Positions 50,515 through 59,654 of a stretch of 64,000 bases of DNA are shown here, piece by piece. The translations under genes were made by a program, and so were the position numbers. Position 1 is the first letter of the stretch. The number at the start of each line of letters is the position of its first letter. The DNA lies in assembly GCA_018434245.1 (NCBI GenBank), contig JAHDPQ010000026.1:18605-82604 (forward strand), given 5' to 3'. The notes under the pieces were generated by a model, which was not told where the DNA came from, searched no databases, and was given only the letters and a program-made list of their open reading frames with translations. The DNA is from Oscillospiraceae bacterium. Its GTDB lineage: Bacteria; Bacillota; Clostridia; Oscillospirales; Ruminococcaceae.

Positions 50515-51396
50515 ATGACCTTTCTCTCCTATTTCATCAGCGGATTAAGTCTGGGAAGCATTTACGCCATTATCGCACTGGGGTACACCATGGTGTACGG
50601 CATTGCCAAAATGCTCAACTTTGCCCACGGAGATGTGATTATGGTGGGCTCCTACATCTGCTTTTTTGCGGTATCCCGGTGGAACCTGCCTCCCGTTGTA
50701 GGGGTTCTGCTGGCCATGATTCTCTGTACGGTTTTGGGCGTGACTATCGAGCGGCTGGCCTACAAGCCCCTGCGCTCGGCCCCTTCTCTATCGGTGCTGA
50801 TTACCGCCATCGGCATCAGCTATTTTTTGCAGAACGCGGCGCAGCTGCTCTGGACCTCCAACCCCAAGGTGTTTCCCTCGGTGGTGGGGGACGGTTCTGT
50901 AAAGTTTTTTGACGGAAGACTTTCTATTTCCGTCATCACCATTGTTACCATTGCCACCTGCGTTGTGATTATGGTGGCCCTGACATGGTTCACCAGCAAA
51001 ACCAGAATGGGCAAGGCCATGCGGGCCTGCTCGGAAGATAAAGGTGCCGCCCAGCTTATGGGTATCAGCGTCAACCACACCATCTCCGTCACCTTTGCCA
51101 TCGGCTCAGCCCTGGCGGCCATTGCGGGAGTTCTGCTCAGCTCCGCTTACCCCACCCTGATGCCTACCACCGGCTCTATGCCCGGCATCAAGGCTTTTAC
51201 CTCCGCTGTATTTGGCGGAATCGGCTCCATCCCCGGCGCCATGCTGGGGGGTATCCTCCTTGGAATTATCGAAATCTTCAGCAAAGGCTACATCTCCACC
51301 CAGCTTTCCGACGCCATTGTCTTTGCGGTTTTAATTGTGATTCTGCTGGTAAAGCCCACCGGGCTGTTGGGCAAGCAGATCACCGAGAAAGTTTGA
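50515..51396 (+). CDS. livH: Branched-chain amino acid ABC transporter permease LivH
   Basis: The 293-residue membrane protein has about eight helices and the conserved GLSLGSIYAIIALGYTMVYG and NFAHGDVIMVG segments of LivH. The ATG at 50515 is about ten bases after AAAGG; a GTG at 50506 adds three residues. It pairs with LivM to form the channel. The next gene starts 10 bases after its stop. Confidence 0.95.
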   Translation: MTFLSYFISGLSLGSIYAIIALGYTMVYGIAKMLNFAHGDVIMVGSYICFFAVSRWNLPPVVGVLLAMILCTVLGVTIERLAYKPLRSAPSLSVLITAIGISYFLQNAAQLLWTSNPKVFPSVVGDGSVKFFDGRLSISVITIVTIATCVVIMVALTWFTSKTRMGKAMRACSEDKGAAQLMGISVNHTISVTFAIGSALAAIAGVLLSSAYPTLMPTTGSMPGIKAFTSAVFGGIGSIPGAMLGGILLGIIEIFSKGYISTQLSDAIVFAVLIVILLVKPTGLLGKQITEKV

Positions 51397-51406
51397 GGTG
51401 GCAGAT

Positions 51407-52483
51407 ATGAAACGCATCGGAAAGCGGTTGCGCAGCAACCTTGTGATTTATGGGCTGGTTGTGGTAACCTATGTGGTGCTTCAGATGGTGATGGGAAGCG
51501 GCCACATCAGCTCCTCTCTGCAGGGACAGCTGGTACCCATCTGCGTCTATGTGGTGATGGCGGTGTCCCTCAACCTCACCATTGGCGTTCTGGGAGAGTT
51601 GTCCCTGGGTCACGCCGGATTTATGAGTGTGGGTGCCTTCACCGGAGTGGTGGCCTGTATTGCTCTGGAAGGCATTATCTCTCTGGGAGCGGTGCGCATG
51701 GCAGTCTCCATGCTCATCGGCGCTGCCTGCGCCGCCTTGGCGGGAGTGCTTATCGGTATACCCGTTCTGCGCCTAAGCGGCGACTATCTGGCCATTGTCA
51801 CCCTTGCCTTTGGGGAGATCATTAAAAACATCATCAACTGCCTTTATGTGGGAATCGACCATCGGGGGCTGCGCATCAGCTTCCTCACCAGCGCCGCAGC
51901 TCTGGAACTGGCAGAAGGCGGCCGGGTCATCATCGACGGGCCCATGGGTATTTCGGGCATTAAAAAGCTCTCCACCTTTACCATGGGCTTTGCTTTGATC
52001 CTCATCACCCTGTTTATTGTGCTCAACCTGATTTACAGCCGTTCGGGGCGGGCCATCATGGCGCTGCGAGACAACCGGATCGCCGCCGAAAGCGTGGGAA
52101 TCCCCGCTACCAAATACAAGATGATGGCCTTTGTCACCTCTGCCGCGTTGGCCGGAGCAGCGGGGACCCTGTATGCCCTCAACTACTCCACCGTCACCGC
52201 CGCCAAATTCAACTTTAACACCTCGATTTTGATTTTGGTCTTTGTGGTGCTGGGAGGACTGGGCAACATTCTGGGCTCCATCATCGCAGCCACCGTTCTG
52301 ACCATCTTGCCGGAAATGCTGCGGCAGTTTAACGATTACCGGATGCTGGTGTATGCCGTGGTGCTGATTCTGGTGATGCTGGCCACCAACAACGATGACT
52401 TTAAGGGCCTGCTGTATCAGATTCGAGGCAAGATACTGGCCCGAAACGGTACCAAGGGAAAGGAGGGCGCAGTCAATGAGTAG
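51407..52483 (+). CDS. livM: Branched-chain amino acid ABC transporter permease LivM
   Basis: The 358-residue permease has about nine or ten helices and the conserved LTIGVLGELSLGHAGFMSVG and RDNRIAAESVGI sequences of LivM. GAGGTG lies six bases before the ATG at 51407. The stop overlaps livG by eight bases. The N-terminus is extended by roughly 30 polar and basic residues, as is usual for LivM. Confidence 0.95.
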   Translation: MKRIGKRLRSNLVIYGLVVVTYVVLQMVMGSGHISSSLQGQLVPICVYVVMAVSLNLTIGVLGELSLGHAGFMSVGAFTGVVACIALEGIISLGAVRMAVSMLIGAACAALAGVLIGIPVLRLSGDYLAIVTLAFGEIIKNIINCLYVGIDHRGLRISFLTSAAALELAEGGRVIIDGPMGISGIKKLSTFTMGFALILITLFIVLNLIYSRSGRAIMALRDNRIAAESVGIPATKYKMMAFVTSAALAGAAGTLYALNYSTVTAAKFNFNTSILILVFVVLGGLGNILGSIIAATVLTILPEMLRQFNDYRMLVYAVVLILVMLATNNDDFKGLLYQIRGKILARNGTKGKEGAVNE

Positions 52484-53327
52484 CTATAAGAGACCTGAAA
52501 TCAAACTGGTGCCCGTTCCTTCCACCAACATCATTCCCGAGCGGGATATCGACAAGCTGCCGGTGCTGGAGGCCCGCAATCTGGGCATCGACTTTGGCGG
52601 CCTAATCGCGGTGGACGACTTTAACATGGCCATTGGCCGAACGGAAATTGCCGGGCTGATCGGGCCCAACGGCGCGGGAAAAACCACGGTCTTCAACCTG
52701 TTAACTAAGGTGTACCAGCCCACTCGGGGTACCATTCTGCTGGATGGGTACGACACCCACAACATGACCACCGTTCAGGTCAACAAGGCGGGAATTGCCC
52801 GCACCTTCCAGAACATTCGCCTGTTCTCCAACCTTTCGGTGGAGGACAACGTAAAGCTTGGAATGCATAACCAGATTACCTACGGGATGTGGAGCGGCAT
52901 CTTCCGCTTGCCTACCTACTGGAAAAAAGAAAAACAGGCTCACGAGCGGGCCATGGAGCTGCTCTCCATCTTTGATCTGCAGGATTTAGCTAATAAGCAG
53001 GCCGGTTCCTTGCCTTACGGGGCCCAACGCAAGCTGGAAATTGTCCGCGCTCTGGCCACCAACCCCTCCCTGCTGCTGCTGGATGAGCCTGCCGCAGGCA
53101 TGAACCCTTCCGAAACCAGCGAGCTGATGGACAACATCGTCAAGGTTCGGGACCTGTTCCAGATCGCCATCATGCTGATTGAGCACGACATGAATCTGGT
53201 CATGGGCATCTGCGAGGGCATCTGCGTGCTGAACTTTGGCAAGGTGATTGCAAAAGGCACGCCCAGCCAGATTCAGAATAACCCCAAGGTCATCGAGGCC
53301 TATCTGGGCAAAAGGAAGGAGGGGTAA
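52476..53327 (+). CDS. livG: Branched-chain amino acid ABC transporter ATPase LivG
   Basis: The 283-residue ATPase has Walker A GPNGAGKTT, the LivG-type signature LPYGAQRKLE and Walker B LLLLDEPAAGMNP. A non-conserved N-terminal lead of about 30 residues (SSYKRPEIKLVPVPSTNI) precedes the ABC domain; it is longer than usual. AAAGGAGGG lies before the ATG at 52476, inside the end of livM. Confidence 0.95.
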   Translation: MSSYKRPEIKLVPVPSTNIIPERDIDKLPVLEARNLGIDFGGLIAVDDFNMAIGRTEIAGLIGPNGAGKTTVFNLLTKVYQPTRGTILLDGYDTHNMTTVQVNKAGIARTFQNIRLFSNLSVEDNVKLGMHNQITYGMWSGIFRLPTYWKKEKQAHERAMELLSIFDLQDLANKQAGSLPYGAQRKLEIVRALATNPSLLLLDEPAAGMNPSETSELMDNIVKVRDLFQIAIMLIEHDMNLVMGICEGICVLNFGKVIAKGTPSQIQNNPKVIEAYLGKRKEG

Positions 53328-53330
53328 GCC

Positions 53331-54032
53331 TTGCTGAAAATTGACAACATCAACGTGTATTACGGGGCGATTCACGCCATCAAGGGTGTTTCCCTGGAGG
53401 TGACGGAAGGGGAGATCGTCACCCTGATCGGCGCTAACGGAGCAGGAAAGAGCACCGTGCTGAAAACCATTTCCGGCTTGCTCCGCTCCAAAACCGGTGA
53501 AATCAACTTTATGGGGGAGAACATCAGTACCCTGCCTTCCCACAAAATTGTGGAGCGGGGCCTTGCCCATGTTCCCGAGGGCAGGCGGGTGTTCCTTCAG
53601 ATGACGGTGCAGGAAAATCTGGAGATGGGTGCCTACACCCAAAAAAATAGAGACACCGACGCCGATATGGAGCAGGTGTTTGCCCTTTTTCCCCGCCTGT
53701 TGGAGCGCCGCAAGCAGATTGCGGGAACCTTGTCCGGCGGAGAGCAGCAGATGCTGGCCATGGGCCGGGCCATGATGAGCAGGCCCCGGCTTTTGATGCT
53801 GGATGAGCCCTCTATGGGTCTTGCCCCTCTGCTGGTGGAGCAGATTTTTGCCATCATTCAGGAGATGAATAAAAAGGGAACTAGCATCCTTCTGGTGGAG
53901 CAAAACGCTCAGATGGCCCTTTCCATCGCCGACCGAGCCTACGTTCTGGAAACGGGAAGCATTGCAGTATCCGGCACTGGCGAGGAGCTGATTGAAAGCG
54001 ACAAAATCCGCAAGGCTTATCTAGGAGGCTGA
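53331..54032 (+). CDS. livF: Branched-chain amino acid ABC transporter ATPase LivF
   Basis: The 233-residue ATPase has Walker A GANGAGKST, signature LSGGEQQMLA and Walker B LLMLDEPSMGLAP, with the LivF-typical HVPEGRRVFLQMTV. The start is a TTG at 53331 a few bases after AGGAGGGG, immediately following livG. It is the last gene of the operon and is followed by a terminator. Confidence 0.95.
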   Translation: MLKIDNINVYYGAIHAIKGVSLEVTEGEIVTLIGANGAGKSTVLKTISGLLRSKTGEINFMGENISTLPSHKIVERGLAHVPEGRRVFLQMTVQENLEMGAYTQKNRDTDADMEQVFALFPRLLERRKQIAGTLSGGEQQMLAMGRAMMSRPRLLMLDEPSMGLAPLLVEQIFAIIQEMNKKGTSILLVEQNAQMALSIADRAYVLETGSIAVSGTGEELIESDKIRKAYLGG

Positions 54033-54064
54033 CGCCTGTAAGTTCCTTGCGCGAAACATACACC

Positions 54065-54101
54065 AAGAGTGCAGAAGCCGCGGGGCCGCTGCACTCTTTT
54101 T
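54065..54101 (+). terminator. Terminator of the liv operon
   Basis: AAGAGTGCAG at 54065-54074 pairs with CTGCACTCTT, followed by TTTTG. The stem is 10 bp or more with a GC-rich interior. Confidence 0.9.
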
Positions 54102-54322
54102 GTATAAGAAAACCTTTGGTCCCATACACCACCCGCCGATAGATGCTCTATTATATTTCTGATACTACAACAGTGCTTTGTGCCTGTGGTATCATAGCCA
54201 CAGGACGGATATGATACGCTCATTTGCAAGGCCCGCCTACGGCAATGGCCAATGATACCATATCCGCTTTACTTCTATGGTATAATAGACATAAGATGAC
54301 ATATTTTGACGGAGGTGAGATC

Positions 54323-55063
54323 ATGTATATTGATCAACTGGCGGCGATTCTGGCAAAAAGTGAGCGCGTTGTATTTTTTGGAGGCGCGGGCGTCTCTACT
54401 GCATCGGGGATTCCAGACTTTAGAAGCGCAGAGGGCATCTTCAGCAAACAGTGGAATCGCTCCTTCTCTCCGGAAGAACTGGTATCCCACACCTTTTATA
54501 AAAAGCACCCCCAGGAGTTTTTCCGGTATTACAAAATAGCGCTGGTCCATCCAAATGCCAAACCCAATCCCTGTCATACCGCTCTGGCAGAATTGGAAGA
54601 AATGGGAAAGATCTCGGCAGTGGTGACACAGAACATAGATGGGCTGCATCAGCTGGCAGGCAGCAAAAACGTTATAGAGCTCCACGGTTCGGTGCATCGA
54701 AACTACTGTGAAACCTGCCGCAGCTTCTATGACCTTGAGTATATCCTGGGCGCAGAAGGAATCCCCCTTTGCAGCAAGTGCGGGGGCAGGGTGAAGCCCG
54801 ATGTTGTGCTGTACGAAGAAAGCCTGAACACCCACTCCATCGAAAACGCCGTAAACCAGATTGCCCACGCGGATACTTTGATTGTGGGCGGGACTTCTTT
54901 AATCGTCTACCCCGCAGCAGGTTTGGTAAGGTATTTTGGCGGGAGACACTGTGTTTTAATCAACAAAAACTCCACCTCTTTGGACCATCGGGCCGACTTG
55001 GTGATTCAGGAGGACATCGCGGCGGTGTTTCAGTCGGTGATGGACAGGCTTCGAGCTATGTAA
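54323..55063 (+). CDS. cobB: NAD-dependent protein deacylase, sirtuin family
   Basis: Sirtuins remove acyl groups from lysine using NAD. The 246-residue protein has GAGVSTASGIPDFRSAEG, TQNIDGLH and ELHGS with catalytic His121, and a zinc site CETC...CSKC. The ATG at 54323 follows GGAGGTGA. A TATAAT at 54281-54286 may be its -10 but no good -35 is visible. The upstream gap has an 8-bp inverted repeat CGGATATG (54206) / CATATCCG (54259) and a CCTGTGG/CCACAGG stem. The role may be acetyl-CoA synthetase regulation or general deacylation. Confidence 0.95.
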   Translation: MYIDQLAAILAKSERVVFFGGAGVSTASGIPDFRSAEGIFSKQWNRSFSPEELVSHTFYKKHPQEFFRYYKIALVHPNAKPNPCHTALAELEEMGKISAVVTQNIDGLHQLAGSKNVIELHGSVHRNYCETCRSFYDLEYILGAEGIPLCSKCGGRVKPDVVLYEESLNTHSIENAVNQIAHADTLIVGGTSLIVYPAAGLVRYFGGRHCVLINKNSTSLDHRADLVIQEDIAAVFQSVMDRLRAM

Positions 55064-55140
55064 AGGCTGGATAGGTATCCCCAAACCGCTGATATGGCAG
55101 GCTCGTTTATCATAATCTACAGAAAAGAGATTGGGCTGAC

Positions 55141-55413
55141 ATGACGAATTTCACTACCTACCTACTGATTTATATCCTGTGTTTGAATCTCGGGGGGTTC
55201 TATCTTTGCTGGTCGGATAAACGCCGGGCCAAGAAAAGACTCCGGCGGATTTCAGAAGCTACGCTGCTCCTGACCGGCCTGTTGGGAGGATGCTTTGGCC
55301 TTGCGTTGGGCATGTACCTGTTCCGGCATAAAACCAAGCACATCAAATTCCTGCTCCTTGTGCCAGCCCAGTGTGTGTTGTGGATTTACCTACTCTACAC
55401 TGTGCTTAGATAA
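55141..55413 (+). CDS. DUF1294 family membrane protein
   Basis: This 90-residue protein has three hydrophobic segments separated by the basic SDKRRAKKRLRRISEATLLL and ends LYTVLR. The motif SDKRRAK with RISEATLL and GGCFGLALGMYLFRHKTKH marks the DUF1294 family, whose function is not known. No clear ribosome site precedes the ATG at 55141 (AAGAGATTGG). It lies 77 bases after the sirtuin gene and may be co-transcribed. Confidence 0.85.
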   Translation: MTNFTTYLLIYILCLNLGGFYLCWSDKRRAKKRLRRISEATLLLTGLLGGCFGLALGMYLFRHKTKHIKFLLLVPAQCVLWIYLLYTVLR

Positions 55414-55432
55414 CCGAATAGAACCCATAGAA

Positions 55433-55465
55433 AACCCCGCTTAAACTTATTGTTTAAGCGGGGTT
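55433..55465 (+). terminator. Strong hairpin after the DUF1294 gene
   Basis: AACCCCGCTTAAAC at 55433-55446 pairs perfectly with GTTTAAGCGGGGTT at 55452-55465. No T-run follows (CGCCGG). The core CCGCTTAAAC is shared with the tRNA terminator near 48045. Confidence 0.75.
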
Positions 55466-55756
55466 CGCCGGCTAAGAAGGAAGGCGGGACTCCTGCAAGA
55501 TTTCCAGAAGCGTAGGAGCGCTTTCAATTCGGAAGAGGTTTTATGGTGATTGCATTACAATTGAGTGTGTAATGGGAATTGCGTGTATTGGCCGGTGGTT
55601 GCGGACAGGTTGCTCCGTCATCGCCGTAATACCGTTCTGAGAGCCCTACTTGTTTTCATCCACCAATATAGCTAAAATAACTTTTGGGTTGATTTTAACG
55701 GCTCATTAGTACAAACTGTCTAAAATACACGATGTGATTATTGCTATTTTGGACAT
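55466..55756. other. Intergenic region, no gene seen
   Basis: About 290 bases with no convincing open frame, promoter or repeat beyond the regulatory block that follows. Confidence 0.5.
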
Positions 55757-55878
55757 GTCAAAATGACTAATTTATGCAAGATATTGCAGATAGCGCTTTA
55801 TTAATTGACACTGTTAGTATAGAAATGATATAAATAACTCAGTGCACAATCGTTTGCCTTACCTTCCGCAATCGTTTG
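55757..55878 (+). promoter_or_regulatory. Promoter and operators of the second LacI-family gene
   Basis: In order: GTCAAAATGAC at 55757-55767, the palindrome TGCAA-GATA-TTGCA at 55775-55788, -35 TTGACA at 55805-55810, -10 TATAAA at 55829-55834 (18-base spacer), and two copies of CAATCGTTTG at 55847-55856 and 55869-55878 (22 bases apart, about two helical turns). The last two fit LacI-family half-symmetric operators. The same layout occurs before the downstream aldolase gene. Confidence 0.75.
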
Positions 55879-56123
55879 TAACTATTTTTTATTCAAATAG
55901 AGACTCTAGTAAAAATACCTATGGATTCTATGCCAAGATCTCAAGGATAAGAATATACGCTTCTAACATTTAATCTGCACCCTGAGAGAAGCTCCTATGT
56001 TCTCTGTTACCTTGCTATGACGTAAGTGTTATCCTTAAAAAGACACTCCTAACGTAGAATTATCTTGCAAGCAAGTATTTTATGATAGAAAGATTTTGTA
56101 GCTATAAAGGGAGGAAAAACAAG

Positions 56124-57122
56124 ATGGCAACTCTAAAGGATGTTGCAAAGCTGGCTTGTGTAGATGTAAGCACGGTATCCCGTGCCCTCAATGGTTCATC
56201 CTACGTGCATCCTGAAACCAAGGCGAGAATTTTTGAGGCAGTAAAGCAATTAAGCTATCAGCCAAATTTGCTGGCCAAAGGATTGCGGCAAGGAAAAAGA
56301 AATACTCTTGGACTGGTTATTCCCAGTCTTAAGCTAACCATTTTTGCTGAGATTGCCCAAGGAATTGAGCAAGAGGCTCGAAAACTGGGATATGGTGTTA
56401 TGATATGCAGTACACAAGACAATGCAGAACAGGAAGCTGCATGCTTAAACCGTTTGCGCAATGGGTTTGTTGATGGTATTATCATTGCTTCTACCGGAGA
56501 AAACGGTAGGTTAATTCGCGATATTAAGTCGAGCGGAATATCAGTTGCCCAAGTGATTCGTGCGCAGGATATGCAGATTACAAGTGTTGTGGCCGATTAC
56601 TTTTCCTGTGCGTACGAAGGAGTTAAATATCTGGTGTCCAAAGGCTGCAAACACATTGGATTGATTAACGGCAACATCGGACTGATCCCCTATAAAGAAC
56701 GTTACCGGGGATATCAGGCTGCTATTAAACAGTTTGGACTTAAAGAAAATATTTCCCGATCGCGATCGCCGAAATATGATAATTTTAATGATGGGCTCAA
56801 GGGTACTCACTATTTGCTGGAAAAGAACCCCCAACTCGATAGCATTATTGCCGCTCTGGATATGCAGGGAATTGGCACTATTCGAGCTTTGAAAGAGCGA
56901 GGAATCATCATTCCCGATCAAATCAAGGTGATGAGCCTAACCGGCCATTCCATCGGCAGCATGATGGAAACTTCTATGACATCCATCGAAATGCCAGCTT
57001 ACGATATCGGGAAGAAAATTACCCAACTCATTGTAGAGGATATTGAGGCGTCCCCGGAGAATAAACCAGAAACGCAACATGTGGTGTTTGAAACATCACT
57101 GGTTGTACGGGAAACTACATAA
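56124..57122 (+). CDS. LacI-family transcriptional regulator of the aldolase/TRAP module
   Basis: The 332-residue protein has the LacI helix-turn-helix ATLKDVAKLACVDVSTVSRA and hinge, then a sensor domain with VIPSLKLTIFAEIAQGIEQE and MTSIEMPAYDIGKKITQLIV. The ATG at 56124 follows AAGGGAGGAAAAAC, which is much better than the TTG upstream. Its operators are probably the CAAACGATTG-type sites upstream of itself and upstream of the aldolase gene, so it would repress both. The ligand is unknown, probably a sugar acid or 2-oxo acid. Confidence 0.9.
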   Translation: MATLKDVAKLACVDVSTVSRALNGSSYVHPETKARIFEAVKQLSYQPNLLAKGLRQGKRNTLGLVIPSLKLTIFAEIAQGIEQEARKLGYGVMICSTQDNAEQEAACLNRLRNGFVDGIIIASTGENGRLIRDIKSSGISVAQVIRAQDMQITSVVADYFSCAYEGVKYLVSKGCKHIGLINGNIGLIPYKERYRGYQAAIKQFGLKENISRSRSPKYDNFNDGLKGTHYLLEKNPQLDSIIAALDMQGIGTIRALKERGIIIPDQIKVMSLTGHSIGSMMETSMTSIEMPAYDIGKKITQLIVEDIEASPENKPETQHVVFETSLVVRETT

Positions 57123-57193
57123 TTTCTTTAAAATTTATAAATATTGTCTACATACTCGATATCAAAAGAGATGCCTGTAATTTTAATAACCGC

Positions 57194-57330
57194 CAAACGA
57201 TTGCATTTAAAATCGTACAAATTGCCAAGGTCAAAACTGATAAACTATGCAAAAAATTGCAGCATTTATTGTACCTATTGACTTAGATTTTTTTGAGTGC
57301 TATAACAGTGTCAGCGACTACAAACGATTG
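57194..57330 (+). promoter_or_regulatory. Promoter and operators of the aldolase/TRAP operon
   Basis: CAAACGATTG at 57194-57203 and again at 57321-57330 are the reverse complement of the CAATCGTTTG sites before the regulator. Between them lie GTCAAAACTGA at 57230, the palindrome TGCAA-AAAA-TTGCA at 57248-57261, -35 TTGACT at 57278-57283 and -10 TATAAC at 57301-57306 (17-base spacer). The second operator would cover roughly +9 to +18, a typical repression position. Confidence 0.8.
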
Positions 57331-57484
57331 CAAGCGAAAGTAAACTATCCGTTTTGTAGTACAAGTTAGTCTTTTTGATGTCAAATAGTCTACTGTCTAG
57401 CGCCGCATCTGCGGCAAGACGCTTTGGTGTATGTGCACACACTACGAGCAAGTTAATTAGTAACAGAAGAAAAGGAGAACAAAA

Positions 57485-58432
57485 ATGGCTAAAGTAAAAA
57501 ACTGGAAAACAATATTTCCCGCAATCTGTATCCCCCTGAACAACGATTATAGCATCAACGAGCCCGAGCTGCGCAAATATGTGCGGTGGCTGGCTTCCTT
57601 TGATGAAATCGGCGGTCTTGTCTGCAACGGTCACACAGGTGAAATTACTGGCTTGAGCCGCGCTGAGCGCAAACGTGTTATCGAAATTGTCGCCGACGAG
57701 GTAGGGGACCAGGTGTTGATTATCTCCGGTCTTAACTGCGAAAACACCATTGAGTCCATTGAAATGGCCAAGGAAGCTAAAGAGGCCGGAGCCGATGGTA
57801 TCCTGTTGATGCCGCCTCACATGTGGCTTCGCTTTGGAATGCATCCCGATGCCCCTTTCAACTATGTGAAGGATGTGGCCGATGGCGCAGATATCGATAT
57901 CATTATCCACCTGTATCCCGCCATTAGCAAAGCTTTCTATCCGGTGGAGACTCTGGTAAAAATGTGTAAGGAGATCGATCATGTCAAGGCCATTAAGATG
58001 GGAACTAGGGTTACCCCTCTTTACGAGAACGATGTCCGCGTTCTGCGCAGGGAAGCTCCCCATGTTTCTCTGATTACCTGCCATGACGAAAGCCTTATGT
58101 CCTCTTTGACCTTCCCCGGTATGGATGGTGCCCTCATAGGCTTTGCCGCCTGCATCCCCGAGTTAATCACCGAGGCATTCAAAGCTTATAAGGCTGGTGA
58201 TTTCAAGAAAATTCACGAGTATGACGACAAGATTTTCCCCATTTCTAGGGCGATTTACGGTGGCGGACAACCCTCCGGTGAAGCCCATGCCCGCATGAAG
58301 GAGGCTCTGCATCAAAGAGGAATCTTCTCTTCTGCGCTTATGCGCCTCCCCGTGCTGCCTTTGACCGATGAAGAAAAAGCCCAAGTCGCCGAAGGTGTCA
58401 AGGGCAGCGGATGCACGAAGATATCCCTATAA
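57485..58432 (+). CDS. Dihydrodipicolinate synthase family (DapA-type) aldolase/lyase
   Basis: The 315-residue class I aldolase barrel has GHTGEITGLSRAER, the Tyr in HLYPA (Tyr144) and the Schiff-base Lys in AIKMG (Lys171), spaced as in DapA and N-acetylneuraminate lyase. It is longer than most DapA and lies in a LacI/TRAP context, so cleavage of a 2-oxo-sugar acid (such as KDG) is more likely than lysine synthesis. AAAAGGAG precedes the ATG at 57485. A 155-base gap with a perfect hairpin separates it from the TRAP genes. Confidence 0.9.
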   Translation: MAKVKNWKTIFPAICIPLNNDYSINEPELRKYVRWLASFDEIGGLVCNGHTGEITGLSRAERKRVIEIVADEVGDQVLIISGLNCENTIESIEMAKEAKEAGADGILLMPPHMWLRFGMHPDAPFNYVKDVADGADIDIIIHLYPAISKAFYPVETLVKMCKEIDHVKAIKMGTRVTPLYENDVRVLRREAPHVSLITCHDESLMSSLTFPGMDGALIGFAACIPELITEAFKAYKAGDFKKIHEYDDKIFPISRAIYGGGQPSGEAHARMKEALHQRGIFSSALMRLPVLPLTDEEKAQVAEGVKGSGCTKISL

Positions 58433-58452
58433 CAATCGGACTTTACTGGGCT

Positions 58453-58491
58453 CCTGCTCTTCGGACCATAGCGATACTTCCGAAGAGCAGG
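58453..58491 (+). terminator. 13-bp perfect hairpin between aldolase and TRAP genes
   Basis: CCTGCTCTTCGGA at 58453-58465 pairs with TCCGAAGAGCAGG at 58479-58491. No T-run follows, so it is more likely a stability or attenuation element than a full terminator. No promoter is obvious between it and the next gene. Confidence 0.7.
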
Positions 58492-58586
58492 CAGTTCTAC
58501 GGTGACTAAAGAATCGCATGGCAAACAAACACAACACAGGTAACTCCTCACCGATTGACGGAGTTATTTAGAATTGCGGGAGGCAA

Positions 58587-59654
58587 ATGATGAAAAAAGT
58601 TATAAGCCTGTTGCTGGCAATCATTGTAGTAGGAACGCTATTTTCCGGATGCAGCGAAGCGAGCGGTGGCAATTCGACCTCCACCGCAGCGCCACAGAGT
58701 CAAAGCGAGAGTTCTGGTGCAAGTGCAAGCACCGCCAGTGATGATGCCCAAGAAGATATGGCAAACTATGAAAAACCTAAATTTCTTTCCATTGGCACTG
58801 CGGGCGCCGGTGGTGCCTACTATCCGATTGGGATTGCCATGGCCGATATCATCACCAATGACTTGGGGATTCAGGCTACAGCTCAGGTAACCGGAGGCGC
58901 AGTAGAAAACAATGGCCTGATTGAGGAAGGAACGCTGGATGTCGCCATCACCCAAGGGCCTATGGCTTATGCGGCAGTGACTAACTCTGCACCCTACGAA
59001 GAATATCATAATAAAGTCAGTGCAATGTTCAGTGGTTTGTCTAAAGGTATTTTTCATGTGGTAACTTTAGAGGGAACCGGCATTAAAAAGATGGAAGATT
59101 TAAAGGGCAAGCGTGTTGTTATGGGACCCGCTGGCGGTGGTGCCATCAATATGGCCACGGATATTTGGGCTGAATTTGGATTTTCTATTGATGATGTTAA
59201 TGCAACCTACATATCGTATTCCGATGGTATGTCTGCTCTGACCGACGGTAAATGTGATGCGGTCGTGGTGCAGTCGGCATTCCCAGCAGCCGCTATTACA
59301 GAGTTGGCCGTTACCCGCAAGGATGTTGTTATTTTGGAAATAGACGAGGCTATGAGGCAACAAATTTTAAAAAACTATCCCTTTTATGCTGAGACTTTCA
59401 TCCCTAAAGATGTTTACGGAACCGAAGAGGATATTCCAGCCATTCATCTGTCTAATATGATTGTGTGCAACGCCGATTTGCCCGAAGGACTGGTATATGA
59501 CATGACCAAAGCATTTATGGAAAATATTGAAAAGATTCAGCAATCCAACCCCGCGGCAAAGGATTTGACCATTGAATCCGCCGCTAAGGACGTGCCCATT
59601 CCTCTTCATCCTGGTGCCGAGCGCTACTTTAAGGAGATAGGTGCTTTATCATGA
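58587..59654 (+). CDS. TAXI-family TRAP transporter solute-binding lipoprotein
   Basis: The 355-residue precursor has a signal peptide with lipobox FSGC, a Ser/Ala-rich linker and the TAXI domain with LSIGTAGAGGAYYPIG, VTGGAVENN and QGPMAYAAV. TAXI proteins capture carboxylates or related ligands for a fused TRAP permease, as encoded next. GCGGGAGG lies just before the ATG at 58587 (58590 is also possible). The stop overlaps the permease start. The ligand may be the substrate of the upstream aldolase, which is an inference from context. Confidence 0.9.
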   Translation: MMKKVISLLLAIIVVGTLFSGCSEASGGNSTSTAAPQSQSESSGASASTASDDAQEDMANYEKPKFLSIGTAGAGGAYYPIGIAMADIITNDLGIQATAQVTGGAVENNGLIEEGTLDVAITQGPMAYAAVTNSAPYEEYHNKVSAMFSGLSKGIFHVVTLEGTGIKKMEDLKGKRVVMGPAGGGAINMATDIWAEFGFSIDDVNATYISYSDGMSALTDGKCDAVVVQSAFPAAAITELAVTRKDVVILEIDEAMRQQILKNYPFYAETFIPKDVYGTEEDIPAIHLSNMIVCNADLPEGLVYDMTKAFMENIEKIQQSNPAAKDLTIESAAKDVPIPLHPGAERYFKEIGALS

